Source: CAMCHP01 sp036835325 (GTDB taxonomy: Bacteria > Bacteroidota > Bacteroidia > Flavobacteriales_D > Sanyastnellaceae). Taken from it: 64,000 nt of DNA. The notes under the pieces are model-generated. The model had not been told where the DNA came from, searched no databases, and saw only the letters and a list, made by a program, of their open reading frames with translations. The position numbers were made by a program, and so were the translations under genes. The DNA lies in assembly GCA_036835325.1 (NCBI GenBank), contig DAITMF010000003.1:1-64000 (forward strand), in the 5' to 3' direction. Positions 1 to 8,967 of the stretch are shown here, piece by piece. The stretch's first letter is position 1. The number at the start of each line of letters is the position of its first letter.

Positions 1-84
1 TAGACTTCAGATGCTAGACTACAGATGTTAGACTTCAGATGTTAGACTTCAGAAGCTAGACATCAGACCTTAGACATCAGACGT
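1..84. repeat. 14-bp tandem repeat, six copies
   Basis: Six consecutive 14-bp units of the form TAGACNNCAGANNN run from the window edge to about 84. The invariant core is TAGAC followed by CAGA, and units differ at one to three positions. The array may extend upstream of the window. No gene overlaps it. Arrays of this type occur in intergenic DNA of Bacteroidota; a role is unknown. Confidence 0.8.
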
Positions 85-482
85 TAAGTTTCATCCGTGG
101 TGGCAACAGCGTTGGCGCTCCCGAGCCCGTTGACTTACGGCCCCAGCTGTCCTAAACGTCATATTTGTCCTAAAGGTCTTACTTGTGACAAATGCCCTAA
201 CACTCCTGAGAACCGAGAACACCAACGTCGCTTTACCTCGCTGCGAAGCTGAATTCGCACCCATCCCGCCGGCCTGCAATGAATTTAACTATTTTGGTGG
301 AGGTAGTATCCGCACTGTGCTTCCTTGCGCATAGATCAGGTACAAATAAGCTCCCAGCACCCGTAAACCACAAAACCATTGTCAATGCGGTTAAAGAAAG
401 GATTGACGCAGAATTTGTCAATGCAGTTTTCTCCGAAATCTAGTGCGCACATCCTCAAACCCATTCTTGAAAGCTGAGTACC
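85..482. other. gene-free stretch before the first gene
   Basis: Nearly 400 bases without a convincing gene. The only reading frame of note is a 51-codon GTG-started frame at 97-252 (+) encoding a Cys-rich tail; it has no visible ribosome binding site or recognisable family and I do not call it. No hairpin or promoter stood out. Confidence 0.4.
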
Positions 483-830
483 ATGCCATTAACTCCTACG
501 CAAATCCTTGAAATCACCCAAGCAGGTGAGGCATTCCTTGAAAAACGCCGGCCACCCGAAGAGGTACGTGCCAATCTTGACCTCGGCTACCGCATCGACG
601 GCCAAAGCGTATTCGTGTTTGGCCTGAGGCCGAATTGGGGAAACCCAACTGAAACCATGGAATCGCCTGTGGCCAAAACAACCTACGTTGCTGCCAAAAA
701 GCACTGGAGGGTCTTTTGGCTGCGCAGTAACCTCAAGTGGTATCCGTACGATCCCGAACCCACCGTCGAAACAATTGGTGATTTCTTTGACGTGGTCAAC
801 CACGACAACCACGCGTGCTTCTTCGGTTAA
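483..830 (+). CDS. DUF3024-like small protein
   Basis: A 115-residue protein of unknown function. The central segment with PVAK, then WRVFWLRSNLKWYPY (about residues 75-89), resembles the DUF3024 family, in which an aromatic-rich strand pair is conserved; this is recognition by motif memory, not by search. No signal peptide or membrane segment is visible, so it is probably cytosolic. It stands alone, with gene-free DNA on both sides, and the ATG at 483 is the only sensible start. Function cannot be inferred from the neighbours. Confidence 0.7.
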   Translation: MPLTPTQILEITQAGEAFLEKRRPPEEVRANLDLGYRIDGQSVFVFGLRPNWGNPTETMESPVAKTTYVAAKKHWRVFWLRSNLKWYPYDPEPTVETIGDFFDVVNHDNHACFFG

Positions 831-1003
831 GTCCATTGCCTCCATGGCGAGGTCTTACGCTGTTTACTACATTTCAACAATACATCTCTCACACCACCCA
901 TTCGTTGGACCTAATCTCCTATTTTTCTAGTACGGCTTGATTGGCAGACTTCACTGTTAAGCGAGACGAGCGTTAACGGCCTCACACGCAAACTCTGTGT
1001 TTT

Positions 1004-1384
1004 ATGGAAACAATTGCAGCAACAATATTTACGGTATTTACGGGGATTGTCATCCTTTTTCAAGGGTGCTTAGCCGCCGGTCTGCCTTGGGGGAAAGCGT
1101 CGATGGGTGGGAAATACCCGGGGAAGTATCCACCAAAAATGAGAGTCGTTGCAGTAGTGAATATGGTTGTTCTAAGCCTTATTGCCGCAATCGTCTTGGC
1201 TCATGCCAACCTCGTGTTTCCACAACTAAGAGCGATTTCTGGAATTGCCATTTGGGTGATTGTGATCTTCTTTGTAGTTGGTACACTGCTGAATACCATT
1301 ACGCCGAGTAGAATAGAACGAATTTGGGCACCTGTAGCGTTGATTCAGCTCATCACAAGTCTTATCGTGGCAATTGGCAAATAG
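1004..1384 (+). CDS. four-helix integral membrane protein, unknown function
   Basis: A 126-residue hydrophobic protein with four predicted membrane helices (about residues 3-25, 48-68, 77-97 and 107-124). Between helices 1 and 2 lies a conserved-looking hydrophilic loop, GLPWGKASMGGKYPGKYP, rich in Gly, Lys and Pro, which could be the functional face. I do not recognise the family with certainty. It is monocistronic, with 173 bp upstream and a convergent transporter gene downstream. Confidence 0.7.
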   Translation: METIAATIFTVFTGIVILFQGCLAAGLPWGKASMGGKYPGKYPPKMRVVAVVNMVVLSLIAAIVLAHANLVFPQLRAISGIAIWVIVIFFVVGTLLNTITPSRIERIWAPVALIQLITSLIVAIGK

Positions 1385-1541
1385 CCCATTGAAGCATGTT
1401 GAAGTAGCAGTTTCAATTGGCTACCTGATTGCATTTGGAACTCCCGGTGGTCGATAGGCTGTCGAACGCTGCACCATGAATCTCTTCACTTCGGATTGCC
1501 AGCGTTTGAAATGCGCGCCTGCTACAACTCGGAAGCCATAT

Positions 1542-2768
1542 TCACCCTCTCCGCTTCCCTCTCCCCGCCAGCACCACCAACAGCACAACACCCACCACCT
1601 GCAGTGCGCCCAGGAGGTTCCAGGTTACGGTGAAACCGTAGCGCTCGATGAGGTTCATGCCCGTGTTGTGGCCGAAGATGTGCGACACCGAAAACGCCAT
1701 CATGTACAGTGCCATGTACTGTCCCTGCTTGCCGCGCTGCGACCGCTCCATAGCATAAGCATTCGAAAACGGAAAGACGAGCATCTCGCCCACGGTCACC
1801 AAAAACATGCTAATCAACAGCACGCCGGTCAGCGACTCAAGGTTGAAGACGAAGTACGAAACCGCCACCAACCCAGCACCAACCGCTGCCAGCATCAACT
1901 TGTGGTGCCGGCTCTGTTCCAAGGCTTTGATCAAGGGCATCTCGGTGAGGAAAATCAACAGCCCGTTGAAGGCCATCATCAGGCCAATTTGGTCTTCAGT
2001 CAGTCCGTGTCCGTCGCGGTAGTACAGGGGGATGGTCGAAAACAGCTGCAGAAAGACAAACCCGAAAATGAGCATGCTCGCCAAGAAAAGCAGGTATTCG
2101 CGGTCGCGGTAGGGCGATTGCATCACCTCCGGTGCTTTTTCTTCATTCGGTTTTGCCCTGCGGGGATGGAGCTTGGCCATCATCAAAAACGCGGCTGAAA
2201 TGCAGGTTAGTCCGTCAATCCAAAACAAGGCGTTGTAACCGGCCGTGGCGATGAGGAAGCCGCCCAAGGCCGGCCCTGCGGCGAAGCCGAGGTTGATCGC
2301 AAGGCGGATGAGCGTCACCGATCGCGTGCGGTTTTCGGGCTTGCTGTACAAGCGCAGTGCCACCATCGAGGCGGGCCGAAACAAATCGCTGAACGTGACC
2401 GTGACAAACACGCCGATGCACACGGGCCAGAAGCCATCCGCCAAGCGCAAAAGGATAAAGGCCAATCCGCTCGAAATCAAGCTGAACACCATCACCTTGT
2501 AATTGCCGATGCGGTCGGTCATCCATCCACCCAAAAAAGAACCCAGAACAGAACCCAGGCCAAAGGCCGTCATCACCCAGCCCACCTGGGGCAAGGTGAA
2601 GCCCATCGATTTGGTGAGGTAGAGCGACAAAAAGGGGATGACCATCGTGCCCGCCCGGTTGATGAGCGTGATGCCCGATAGCCACCACACTTCACGTGAG
2701 AGGCCTTTGAACGATGACAGTATCACGCTGTGAAGGTAAGCGGATGTCGCGATTGGTGCGGCGTGCAT
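1542..2768 (-). CDS. MFS transporter (drug/proton antiporter-like)
   Basis: A 408-residue major facilitator with about 12 membrane helices. The loop between helices 2 and 3 carries GGWMTDRIGNYKV (about residues 80-92), the MFS motif A that gates drug/H+ antiporters. The protein probably exports a small hydrophobic compound, substrate unknown. It is transcribed away from the tripartite ABC efflux operon at 2964, and the 195-bp spacer contains several inverted repeats. The initiation codon at 2766-2768 lies inside a 6-bp dyad (GCATTT/AAATGC), which could affect initiation. Confidence 0.85.
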   Translation of the reverse strand: MHAAPIATSAYLHSVILSSFKGLSREVWWLSGITLINRAGTMVIPFLSLYLTKSMGFTLPQVGWVMTAFGLGSVLGSFLGGWMTDRIGNYKVMVFSLISSGLAFILLRLADGFWPVCIGVFVTVTFSDLFRPASMVALRLYSKPENRTRSVTLIRLAINLGFAAGPALGGFLIATAGYNALFWIDGLTCISAAFLMMAKLHPRRAKPNEEKAPEVMQSPYRDREYLLFLASMLIFGFVFLQLFSTIPLYYRDGHGLTEDQIGLMMAFNGLLIFLTEMPLIKALEQSRHHKLMLAAVGAGLVAVSYFVFNLESLTGVLLISMFLVTVGEMLVFPFSNAYAMERSQRGKQGQYMALYMMAFSVSHIFGHNTGMNLIERYGFTVTWNLLGALQVVGVVLLVVLAGRGKRRG

Positions 2769-2850
2769 TTAACGATTTCAAATGCAACGCCCTCACTGAT
2801 TGCTATGAAGCGGCATTCACACCGCTTCAAGCGTGTTCGTTTTCGAACAC
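2765..2850. promoter_or_regulatory. cluster of inverted repeats in the divergent MFS/efflux spacer
   Basis: Three perfect dyads lie here: GCATTT/AAATGC (2765-2770, 2780-2785) at the MFS start, TGAAGCGG/CCGCTTCA (2806-2813, 2822-2829), and GTGTTCG/CGAACAC (2833-2839, 2844-2850) with a TTTT spacer. The last matches two further CGAAC/GTTCG dyads closer to the efflux operon, so it is the best candidate for an activator site. Confidence 0.5.
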
Positions 2851-2863
2851 TGCGTCCCATTTC

Positions 2864-2940
2864 CGAACAGTTTTACTGTGAGGTTCGAGATTCAATCATT
2901 TGATAAACAGCGCTCTAAGCTATGGCACGGTGTTCGAACA
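2864..2940 (+). promoter_or_regulatory. candidate activator sites and -24/-12-like promoter of the efflux operon
   Basis: CGAAC at 2864-2868 pairs with GTTCG at 2883-2887, and a nested ACAGT/ACTGT dyad lies at 2867-2879. A perfect palindrome TGTTCGAACA lies at 2931-2940. TGGCAC at 2923-2928 matches the -24 element of sigma-54 promoters exactly, but the -12 box (expected TTGCA) reads TCGAA, so the promoter assignment is tentative. If real, transcription would begin near 2948, which supports translation starting at 2964 rather than 2922. Confidence 0.4.
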
Positions 2941-2963
2941 ATGAGCAGTCAACAGAATGCACT

Positions 2964-4211
2964 ATGGATAAGCCGATACCATCCAACGACCTCAAGAAAA
3001 GACGAATGCGCCGCACAATGCGAGTGGCGGTGATTGTTGTTCTGCTTGCAGCAGGATGGTGGCTGTTGGTGGCTGCATTTTCCCCGAAGATTGAGCAGGG
3101 CGAGGTGGTCATCGCTGTGGTAGAGGAGGGGGATGTGTTGCAAACCTTAACGGCTTCGGGTACGGTAGTACCTGCCTTCGAATACACCATCAATGCTCCG
3201 GTGGTGAGCGAGGTGAAACGCGTTCACAAACGCAGTGGCGAACAGGTGATGCCCGACGAGGTCATCTTGGAGCTCGACCAGGAATACACCGAACTCGAAT
3301 ACGAGAAACTGAGCGATGAGCTGATGCTGCGCCAAAACAACATTAGCATGCTGAAGCTCGAATTCGACAAAGTCTTGCGCGAATTGGAATTGCAAAATGC
3401 CATTAAAGACGTTCAAATTGTTGAGGTGGATGCGCAAATCAAATCGCAGGCGAGGTTGCTCAGCCTCGGAGGAGCAGCTGCTGAAGACCTCGAGAAAGCC
3501 GAGCTTCAGCTTGAAGTAATGCAGATTGAGAAAAGGGTGCTCGAGAACGAGTTGGGCTACAAAAGGCAGAAAAACGCCATTGAGCAGCGCAACCTTGAGC
3601 TGGAGTTTGACATCCAAGCGAAGCGCCTGGCTGAGCTGCGGCGAAAACTAGACGAAACCTTGGTGAAAGCCGATCGGGGAGGAGTCATCACTTGGATGAA
3701 AACAGAGCTCGGCACCACCGTGCAAGAGGGAGAGCCCTTGGTGCGCATTGCCAACCTTGACGCGTTCAGCATAGAAGCCGTGACCTCTGACCGCAATATG
3801 GATTACTTGAAACCGGGAACACCCGTCGTTGTGCGCGTTAACCGAGAACGGCTCAACGGTGTGATTACGCAAACCTTGCCAACCATTGAAAACAACACAG
3901 TGCGCTTTTTGGTAGCCTTGGAAGAGGCAGGACACGATGTGCTTCGACCCAATCAACGTACTGAAGTATTCATCGTTACAGACGAGGTACAACAGGCACT
4001 CCGCTTGAAAATGGGCCCGGCCATCACCGGAGGTGATACGCAATCGGTGTTTGTTGTTGAAAACGGCACAGCACGAAAGGTAACAATCACCAAAGGGCTG
4101 AACAGTCCTGATTATGTGGAAATTAAGTCGGGTTTGAACGTCGGTGATCACGTGATCATTTCCGATGCCAAAGAACTCGCCAAGTTTACCTCATTCAAGA
4201 TCACACCATGA
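2964..4211 (+). CDS. membrane fusion protein of an ABC efflux system (HlyD/MacA family)
   Basis: A 415-residue periplasmic adaptor anchored by one N-terminal helix (about residues 20-40). A biotinyl-lipoyl half lies near residue 70, followed by a long coiled-coil hairpin (about 100-230), the second lipoyl half (DRGGVITWMKTELGTTVQEG), then beta-barrel and membrane-proximal domains. It bridges the inner-membrane ABC transporter and the TolC channel encoded next to it. An ATG at 2922 in the same frame would add 14 residues, but it overlaps the candidate promoter, so I prefer 2964. Its stop overlaps the TolC start (ATGA), implying coupled translation. Confidence 0.85.
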   Translation: MDKPIPSNDLKKRRMRRTMRVAVIVVLLAAGWWLLVAAFSPKIEQGEVVIAVVEEGDVLQTLTASGTVVPAFEYTINAPVVSEVKRVHKRSGEQVMPDEVILELDQEYTELEYEKLSDELMLRQNNISMLKLEFDKVLRELELQNAIKDVQIVEVDAQIKSQARLLSLGGAAAEDLEKAELQLEVMQIEKRVLENELGYKRQKNAIEQRNLELEFDIQAKRLAELRRKLDETLVKADRGGVITWMKTELGTTVQEGEPLVRIANLDAFSIEAVTSDRNMDYLKPGTPVVVRVNRERLNGVITQTLPTIENNTVRFLVALEEAGHDVLRPNQRTEVFIVTDEVQQALRLKMGPAITGGDTQSVFVVENGTARKVTITKGLNSPDYVEIKSGLNVGDHVIISDAKELAKFTSFKITP

Positions 4212-5665
4212 TGCGCCTCTTCACTGCTCTGTACTTGGTGTTGATGGGTTTGCCATTGCATGCTCAGAACATCACCGAACTTGACAGATACCTTCAAGCC
4301 GTGGTCAAGGAGGGGTTCGGGAGTGAGATTGCCCAGACTCAACATGCGCAAGCCGAAAGCGATTTTAAGGTTTTTCGCAGTTCAATGCGGCCTCAGCTTC
4401 GCTTGAATGCAAACCTACCGACCTACAGCCGCACCTCAACTTCGGTTGTGCAGCCCAACGGAAGCATTGCGTTTCAACCGTTGAACCAAAACCTGGCTTC
4501 CGTGACCGTCTCGGCCACCCAACCGATACTTCTTACGGGTGGAACCCTTTTTGTGGAGGCCGGACTTGATCGATTTGACGATTTCGGACGACGCTTTACA
4601 CAGTACAACGGCGTACCGGTGCGCATTGGCTACACGCAGTCGCTCGTGGGGTTTAATGCATTGAAGTGGGACCGTCGAATGGCTACCCGGCAGCGCGGCT
4701 GGGCTGCACAACAGCACGATGTGGCCATCAATGCCGTGCAACGCGAGGCCGCCAACAGGTATTTCAACGTTCTGATTGCCCGAATGAACCAACGATTGGC
4801 CCAAAGCAACCGTGAAATCAACGCCAAGCTGCTTCGTTTGGCAGAAGAGCGTTTAGCCCTTGGTAAGATTTCGCTTGAAGAAAAACTGCAAATGGAATCG
4901 GAACTCAAGTGGGCGCAGCTGCTGGCTGCACAGGCGGCGAAGGAAGTGGAGCAAACCACGCTCGCTATGGGTGAACTGCTGAAGGGCAAACTTACCGTCG
5001 ACAGCACCTTGCGCACTCCGAGTGTTCTTGGCTTTGATTTGCCACCTTTGGACGTGCTCGTGCAGTTGGCAGTACAGAATGCCCCGGAAGTCCAATCAAG
5101 TGAACTCGAGCTGGCTATACGCGAGCGCGATGCCGCTGAGCGCAGAGCACAATCGGGCGTAAACGTTCAGGTGTATGCAGCCACCGGTCTTGTGCAAAGT
5201 GGAAACCAAGTCAGCGATATATACCAGGCCCCATTCAATGAGCAACAAATCCAAGCCGGTGTGAGCATACCCTTGATTGATTGGGGCACACGGTCGGGGG
5301 TAAAATCATCGACCCAAGCACGCGTGCAACAGGCTCGTCTTACCCTCGATCAGCAGCGCAAGGCGGCCGAGATCGCAGTGAAGCGTGCCTACCTTGATAT
5401 CCGTGAAATAGGCGCGCGTATGGCACTCCATGAAGAGCTCCTTGCACTTGCAGAGGAACGTGCGAACATCAGCACTGAGCGCTACACTTCTGGAAAATTG
5501 GCCCTCACAGAATGGGTGCTCACACAACGAAACCGCGACCAAATGCAACGCGATTACCTCATCAGCTTACGTGACCTTTACCTTGCCTACTTTGAACTTC
5601 GGCTACTTACCGGCTACGACATCCGAGCGCAGCGAAATCAACATCCAAACCACAACAATCGATAA
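4208..5665 (+). CDS. TolC-family outer-membrane efflux channel
   Basis: A 485-residue protein with a Sec signal peptide ending at LHAQ (about residue 20) and two tandem outer membrane efflux repeats rich in long amphipathic helices, as in TolC. It forms the outer-membrane exit duct for the adaptor and transporter encoded on either side. It starts inside the adaptor stop codon and is followed 4 bp later by the ATPase gene, so all are one transcript. The exported substrate cannot be deduced. Confidence 0.88.
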   Translation: MMRLFTALYLVLMGLPLHAQNITELDRYLQAVVKEGFGSEIAQTQHAQAESDFKVFRSSMRPQLRLNANLPTYSRTSTSVVQPNGSIAFQPLNQNLASVTVSATQPILLTGGTLFVEAGLDRFDDFGRRFTQYNGVPVRIGYTQSLVGFNALKWDRRMATRQRGWAAQQHDVAINAVQREAANRYFNVLIARMNQRLAQSNREINAKLLRLAEERLALGKISLEEKLQMESELKWAQLLAAQAAKEVEQTTLAMGELLKGKLTVDSTLRTPSVLGFDLPPLDVLVQLAVQNAPEVQSSELELAIRERDAAERRAQSGVNVQVYAATGLVQSGNQVSDIYQAPFNEQQIQAGVSIPLIDWGTRSGVKSSTQARVQQARLTLDQQRKAAEIAVKRAYLDIREIGARMALHEELLALAEERANISTERYTSGKLALTEWVLTQRNRDQMQRDYLISLRDLYLAYFELRLLTGYDIRAQRNQHPNHNNR

Positions 5666-5669
5666 CACC

Positions 5670-6347
5670 ATGATACAGCTCACCAACATTACAAAGTACT
5701 ACCGAACCGACGCGGTTGAAACCACGGCCCTTGATTGCATCAATCTGCATGTCAACAAGGGCGAGTTTGTGTCCATCATGGGGCCTTCCGGATGCGGAAA
5801 AAGCACATTGTTGAACATTATTGGCCTCATTGATGCGCCAAGTGAAGGCGAGGTGCTGATTGCAAACAAGTCGGTGCAAAGCCTCAATGACAAAGATCTC
5901 GCCAAGTTTAGAAATGCGATACTTGGCTTTGTTTTTCAGAGTTTTCATCTCATTCCTGAGCTGAACGTGATTGACAACGTGCAGTTGCCCCTGCTTTACA
6001 GAAAGCTTTCGAATGCCGAGCGAGCGAAATTGGCGCGCGAAGCACTCACCGCCGTGGGGCTATCAAACCGAATGCTTCATTACCCCAATCAACTTTCAGG
6101 CGGGCAGAAACAACGCGTGGCCATTGCCCGGGCCATCGTCGGCAAACCCAAGCTTTTGCTCGCTGATGAGCCCACCGGCAACCTTGACAGCGTGATGGGG
6201 AACGAAATCATGGACATCCTCCTCCGACTCAATCGCGAGCACCAAACCACCATCATTATGGTTACGCACGACGAATCTATGGCGCGAAAAACCCACCGGT
6301 TGGTGCGCCTTTTCGATGGTAAACATATTGAATCATCACACGCTTAA
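5670..6347 (+). CDS. ABC transporter ATPase (MacB/LolD type)
   Basis: A 225-residue nucleotide-binding subunit. Visible motifs are Walker A GPSGCGKST, signature LSGGQKQRVAIARA, Walker B LLLADEPTGNLD and the switch His in MVTHDES. Length and the EPTGNLDS segment place it with the MacB/LolD branch that works with FtsX-like permeases. The start is the ATG at 5670; an open frame reaches upstream to 5430 but lies within tolC. It powers export through the two permeases encoded immediately downstream. Confidence 0.92.
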   Translation: MIQLTNITKYYRTDAVETTALDCINLHVNKGEFVSIMGPSGCGKSTLLNIIGLIDAPSEGEVLIANKSVQSLNDKDLAKFRNAILGFVFQSFHLIPELNVIDNVQLPLLYRKLSNAERAKLAREALTAVGLSNRMLHYPNQLSGGQKQRVAIARAIVGKPKLLLADEPTGNLDSVMGNEIMDILLRLNREHQTTIIMVTHDESMARKTHRLVRLFDGKHIESSHA

Positions 6348-6359
6348 CCAACAACGACA

Positions 6360-7703
6360 ATGATTACGGGATACCTCAAAATGGCCCTCCGCGTGCTCAA
6401 GCGCAGTGCTTTTTTTACCGGAGTCAGCCTGTTTGGCATCAGCTTCACACTCGCCGGACTCATGCTGATCACAGCGTTCTTGCAGAATCAATTCGGCACC
6501 AACGCCCCCATGCAAAATGCTGACAGCCTCGTGTACCTCATGCAACTGGAGCAACAGGAGATCGTCAAGCAAGATGCCTGGAGAAAAGACTCCACACAGG
6601 TCAATGGAACATGGACCTTTGACAGCACCCTTGTAGAGTCAACCTCTTCATCGTGGATGTCGAAATCAGCCTACAGCCTCGAGTTTCTTCAGAAGTTTAT
6701 CACCCTTGACCGTCTCACATCAGCCGAAAACATCGCCTACCTCGATGCCTACAGTTCGTATGACCTCTTCAAGAACAACCGCCGTATCAAGGCCGAAACC
6801 CGCCACGTTGATGCCCGGTACTTCGAGATCTTTGAATTTGAAACGGTTGAAGGACGCGTACTGAACGCTGCCGATATTGACCAAGCGGCACTGAGCGCCG
6901 TAATTTCAACAGAGCTCGCCGAAAAATACTTCGGGAGCGCCACAGGTGTGGTTGGCCAAAGCCTCCTCATTGACAACACGTCATTTGAAGTAAAGGGAGT
7001 GGTTAAAAAGGCCCGCATCAACAATGAATTCGTCAACGGCGACCTTTTCCTCCCTATTAGCTACCTCGACCCAAGGCGCGACCAAAACGGCCACTTTGGG
7101 GTGTTTTGCGCAATCATTCAGAGCAAAGGAGGCGACACACAGTCAACCCTCGATGAACTTGTGGCAATCACCCCTGGCATCCCGTTTCTTGATCCATCCG
7201 AAACCAATGGCGCTCAGTTCAACTTCATGAAACTGCACGCGGCCAACCACCGGCAATACAATGCGCTTGATTATTTCTATTCGTCAGACCCGGAGAAAAG
7301 CCTTCGTGACTTTACGGTGGCCCTCGCGTTGTTGATTGGCCTGTTCTGCGCAGTGCCACTGGTCAACCTGCTGAACCTGAACATTGGCCGAATCATTGAC
7401 CGATCGGCTGAAATGGGTGTCCGCAAGGCCTTCGGAGCGCACAATGGAAACATCCTCGCGCAAATTATCATCGAAAATGTGGTGTTAACCCTTCTTGGCG
7501 GAATCTTGGCATTGGTTATCGCCACAGCGCTCATGCACATCATCAACGAATACCAATGGCTCAACAATTTGCGCCTCGAGATCAACGTCACCGTGTTCGT
7601 GATTTCGTTGCTCGTCACCCTTGTATTTGGTATCGCATCGGGCTTCTTGCCCGCCTTGAAAATGGCGAAAGCACCCATTGTTGAATCGCTCAAGCACAAG
7701 TAA
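6360..7703 (+). CDS. ABC transporter permease 1 (MacB/FtsX family)
   Basis: A 447-residue permease with one N-terminal helix (about residues 18-42), a large periplasmic MacB-type domain and three C-terminal helices ending in the FtsX domain. The segment RSAEMGVRKAFGAHNGNI is the typical coupling region that contacts the ATPase. In such mechanotransmission transporters substrates are pushed through the adaptor and TolC from the periplasm instead of crossing the inner membrane. It ends 1 bp before permease 2, and the two are probably subunits of a heterodimer. Confidence 0.85.
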   Translation: MITGYLKMALRVLKRSAFFTGVSLFGISFTLAGLMLITAFLQNQFGTNAPMQNADSLVYLMQLEQQEIVKQDAWRKDSTQVNGTWTFDSTLVESTSSSWMSKSAYSLEFLQKFITLDRLTSAENIAYLDAYSSYDLFKNNRRIKAETRHVDARYFEIFEFETVEGRVLNAADIDQAALSAVISTELAEKYFGSATGVVGQSLLIDNTSFEVKGVVKKARINNEFVNGDLFLPISYLDPRRDQNGHFGVFCAIIQSKGGDTQSTLDELVAITPGIPFLDPSETNGAQFNFMKLHAANHRQYNALDYFYSSDPEKSLRDFTVALALLIGLFCAVPLVNLLNLNIGRIIDRSAEMGVRKAFGAHNGNILAQIIIENVVLTLLGGILALVIATALMHIINEYQWLNNLRLEINVTVFVISLLVTLVFGIASGFLPALKMAKAPIVESLKHK

Positions 7704-7704
7704 C

Positions 7705-8874
7705 ATGCTGAAACACATCGCAAAAATCGTTTGGAAGAACAAACGCCAAAACGGCCTTCTTCTATTCGAGCTGTTCATTTCGCTCATCATCCTAACCACT
7801 GTATTTGCGTATCTGCTCACCAACATTGAGAAGGTCTCATCGCCCCTGGGTTTTGAAACAGAAGACAGGTACCTCGTCTTGTTTTACGACAACAGTGCCG
7901 AAGATTCTGCGGCCTACGTTACCAAAATCGACAACCTTCAACGCGCGTTGAAGCAAATGCCGCAGGTGCTGAGCGTCAGTTTCGGGAATACCGTGTACCC
8001 ATTCAGCGGCAACAACTGGCAAACCGGTGTGATGATCAACAACGTCAACGTACCTTACCTCATGGCCAGCATGGACGAAAATTACCAAGGCACCATGGGC
8101 CTTAAGATGCACGCAGGGCGGTGGTACACCAAACCGCTCGACACCTCTGATAACGGTGAAGTAGTGATCAATAAGAAGTTCTACGACAACCACTTCTCGG
8201 ATCAGGATGTCATCGATAGCGTGATGGAGCTATTGGACGGCCAAAAAATCGTTGGCATTGTCGAGCACTACAAGTACAATGGTGAATTTGTCGATGAAGA
8301 CAATGTGGTGCTCAGTTATGTCGATCCGCACAATGCGGTGTATGCCCAAAGTCTTTACGTACACGTGCAGCCAAATACACCGCCCGAAATTGAGCAAGAA
8401 CTGAGCCGGGTTGTGTTTGAATCAACCGGTATTATCGACTTCAATATACGAAATCTCGATGAAACGCGCAAGATTGACAGCCGGCCGTCATGGGTGGCCA
8501 TCACGGCCCTCTCGGCGCTTTCCATTTTCTTGGTCATCAATGTGGCCATGGGCCTGTTCGGGGTATTGTGGACCAATGTCAAACGCAGGCACTATGAAAT
8601 CAGTCTTCGCAAAGCGTTGGGCGCCTCACAGTACCACATCTTGGGGCAATTCATGCTAGAGAGCACCGGTCTTGTGCTGCTAGCTTTGGTTGCAGGCAGC
8701 GCCATTGTGCTGCAAATCATCCACTTCAATTTGATCAGCGATGAGATTCGTCATATGCACACCGGCTTGGTTTTTGCCGGTTTGTTTATCTTCCTGCTTG
8801 TCATAGCTTGCGCGCTCTATCCGGCGTGGCGCGCGGCACGTTTTGAACCTGCTGAAGGATTGAAAGATGAATAA
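7705..8874 (+). CDS. ABC transporter permease 2 (MacB/FtsX family)
   Basis: A 389-residue paralogue of the preceding permease: an N-terminal helix (about residues 18-40), a periplasmic domain, and three C-terminal helices with RRHYEISLRKALGASQYHI as the coupling segment. The ATG at 7705 follows the upstream stop directly; an earlier in-frame ATG at 7678 lies inside permease 1. Two separate permeases instead of one homodimeric MacB suggest an asymmetric transporter, a layout common in Bacteroidota. Confidence 0.85.
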   Translation: MLKHIAKIVWKNKRQNGLLLFELFISLIILTTVFAYLLTNIEKVSSPLGFETEDRYLVLFYDNSAEDSAAYVTKIDNLQRALKQMPQVLSVSFGNTVYPFSGNNWQTGVMINNVNVPYLMASMDENYQGTMGLKMHAGRWYTKPLDTSDNGEVVINKKFYDNHFSDQDVIDSVMELLDGQKIVGIVEHYKYNGEFVDEDNVVLSYVDPHNAVYAQSLYVHVQPNTPPEIEQELSRVVFESTGIIDFNIRNLDETRKIDSRPSWVAITALSALSIFLVINVAMGLFGVLWTNVKRRHYEISLRKALGASQYHILGQFMLESTGLVLLALVAGSAIVLQIIHFNLISDEIRHMHTGLVFAGLFIFLLVIACALYPAWRAARFEPAEGLKDE

Positions 8875-8967
8875 CTACACGAAGCCCACTTCGGGCAGTT
8901 TCCGGGAACATAAATTGTGCATCACGATGGGAATGGAAACCAACATCCGGCAACACCTCCAATGCGC

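Noticed and set aside
1..84. Possible CRISPR array
   Set aside because: Units are only 14 bp, abut directly and vary; there are no spacers and no cas genes nearby.
97..252. 51-codon Cys-rich frame (+) with pattern CX6CX5CX2C
   Set aside because: GTG start only, no ribosome binding site, no family recognised and low protein character.
1476..2198. Long forward frame over the MFS transporter
   Set aside because: It lies opposite a complete, well-conserved transporter and encodes His/Gln-rich low-similarity sequence, as expected of an antisense shadow.
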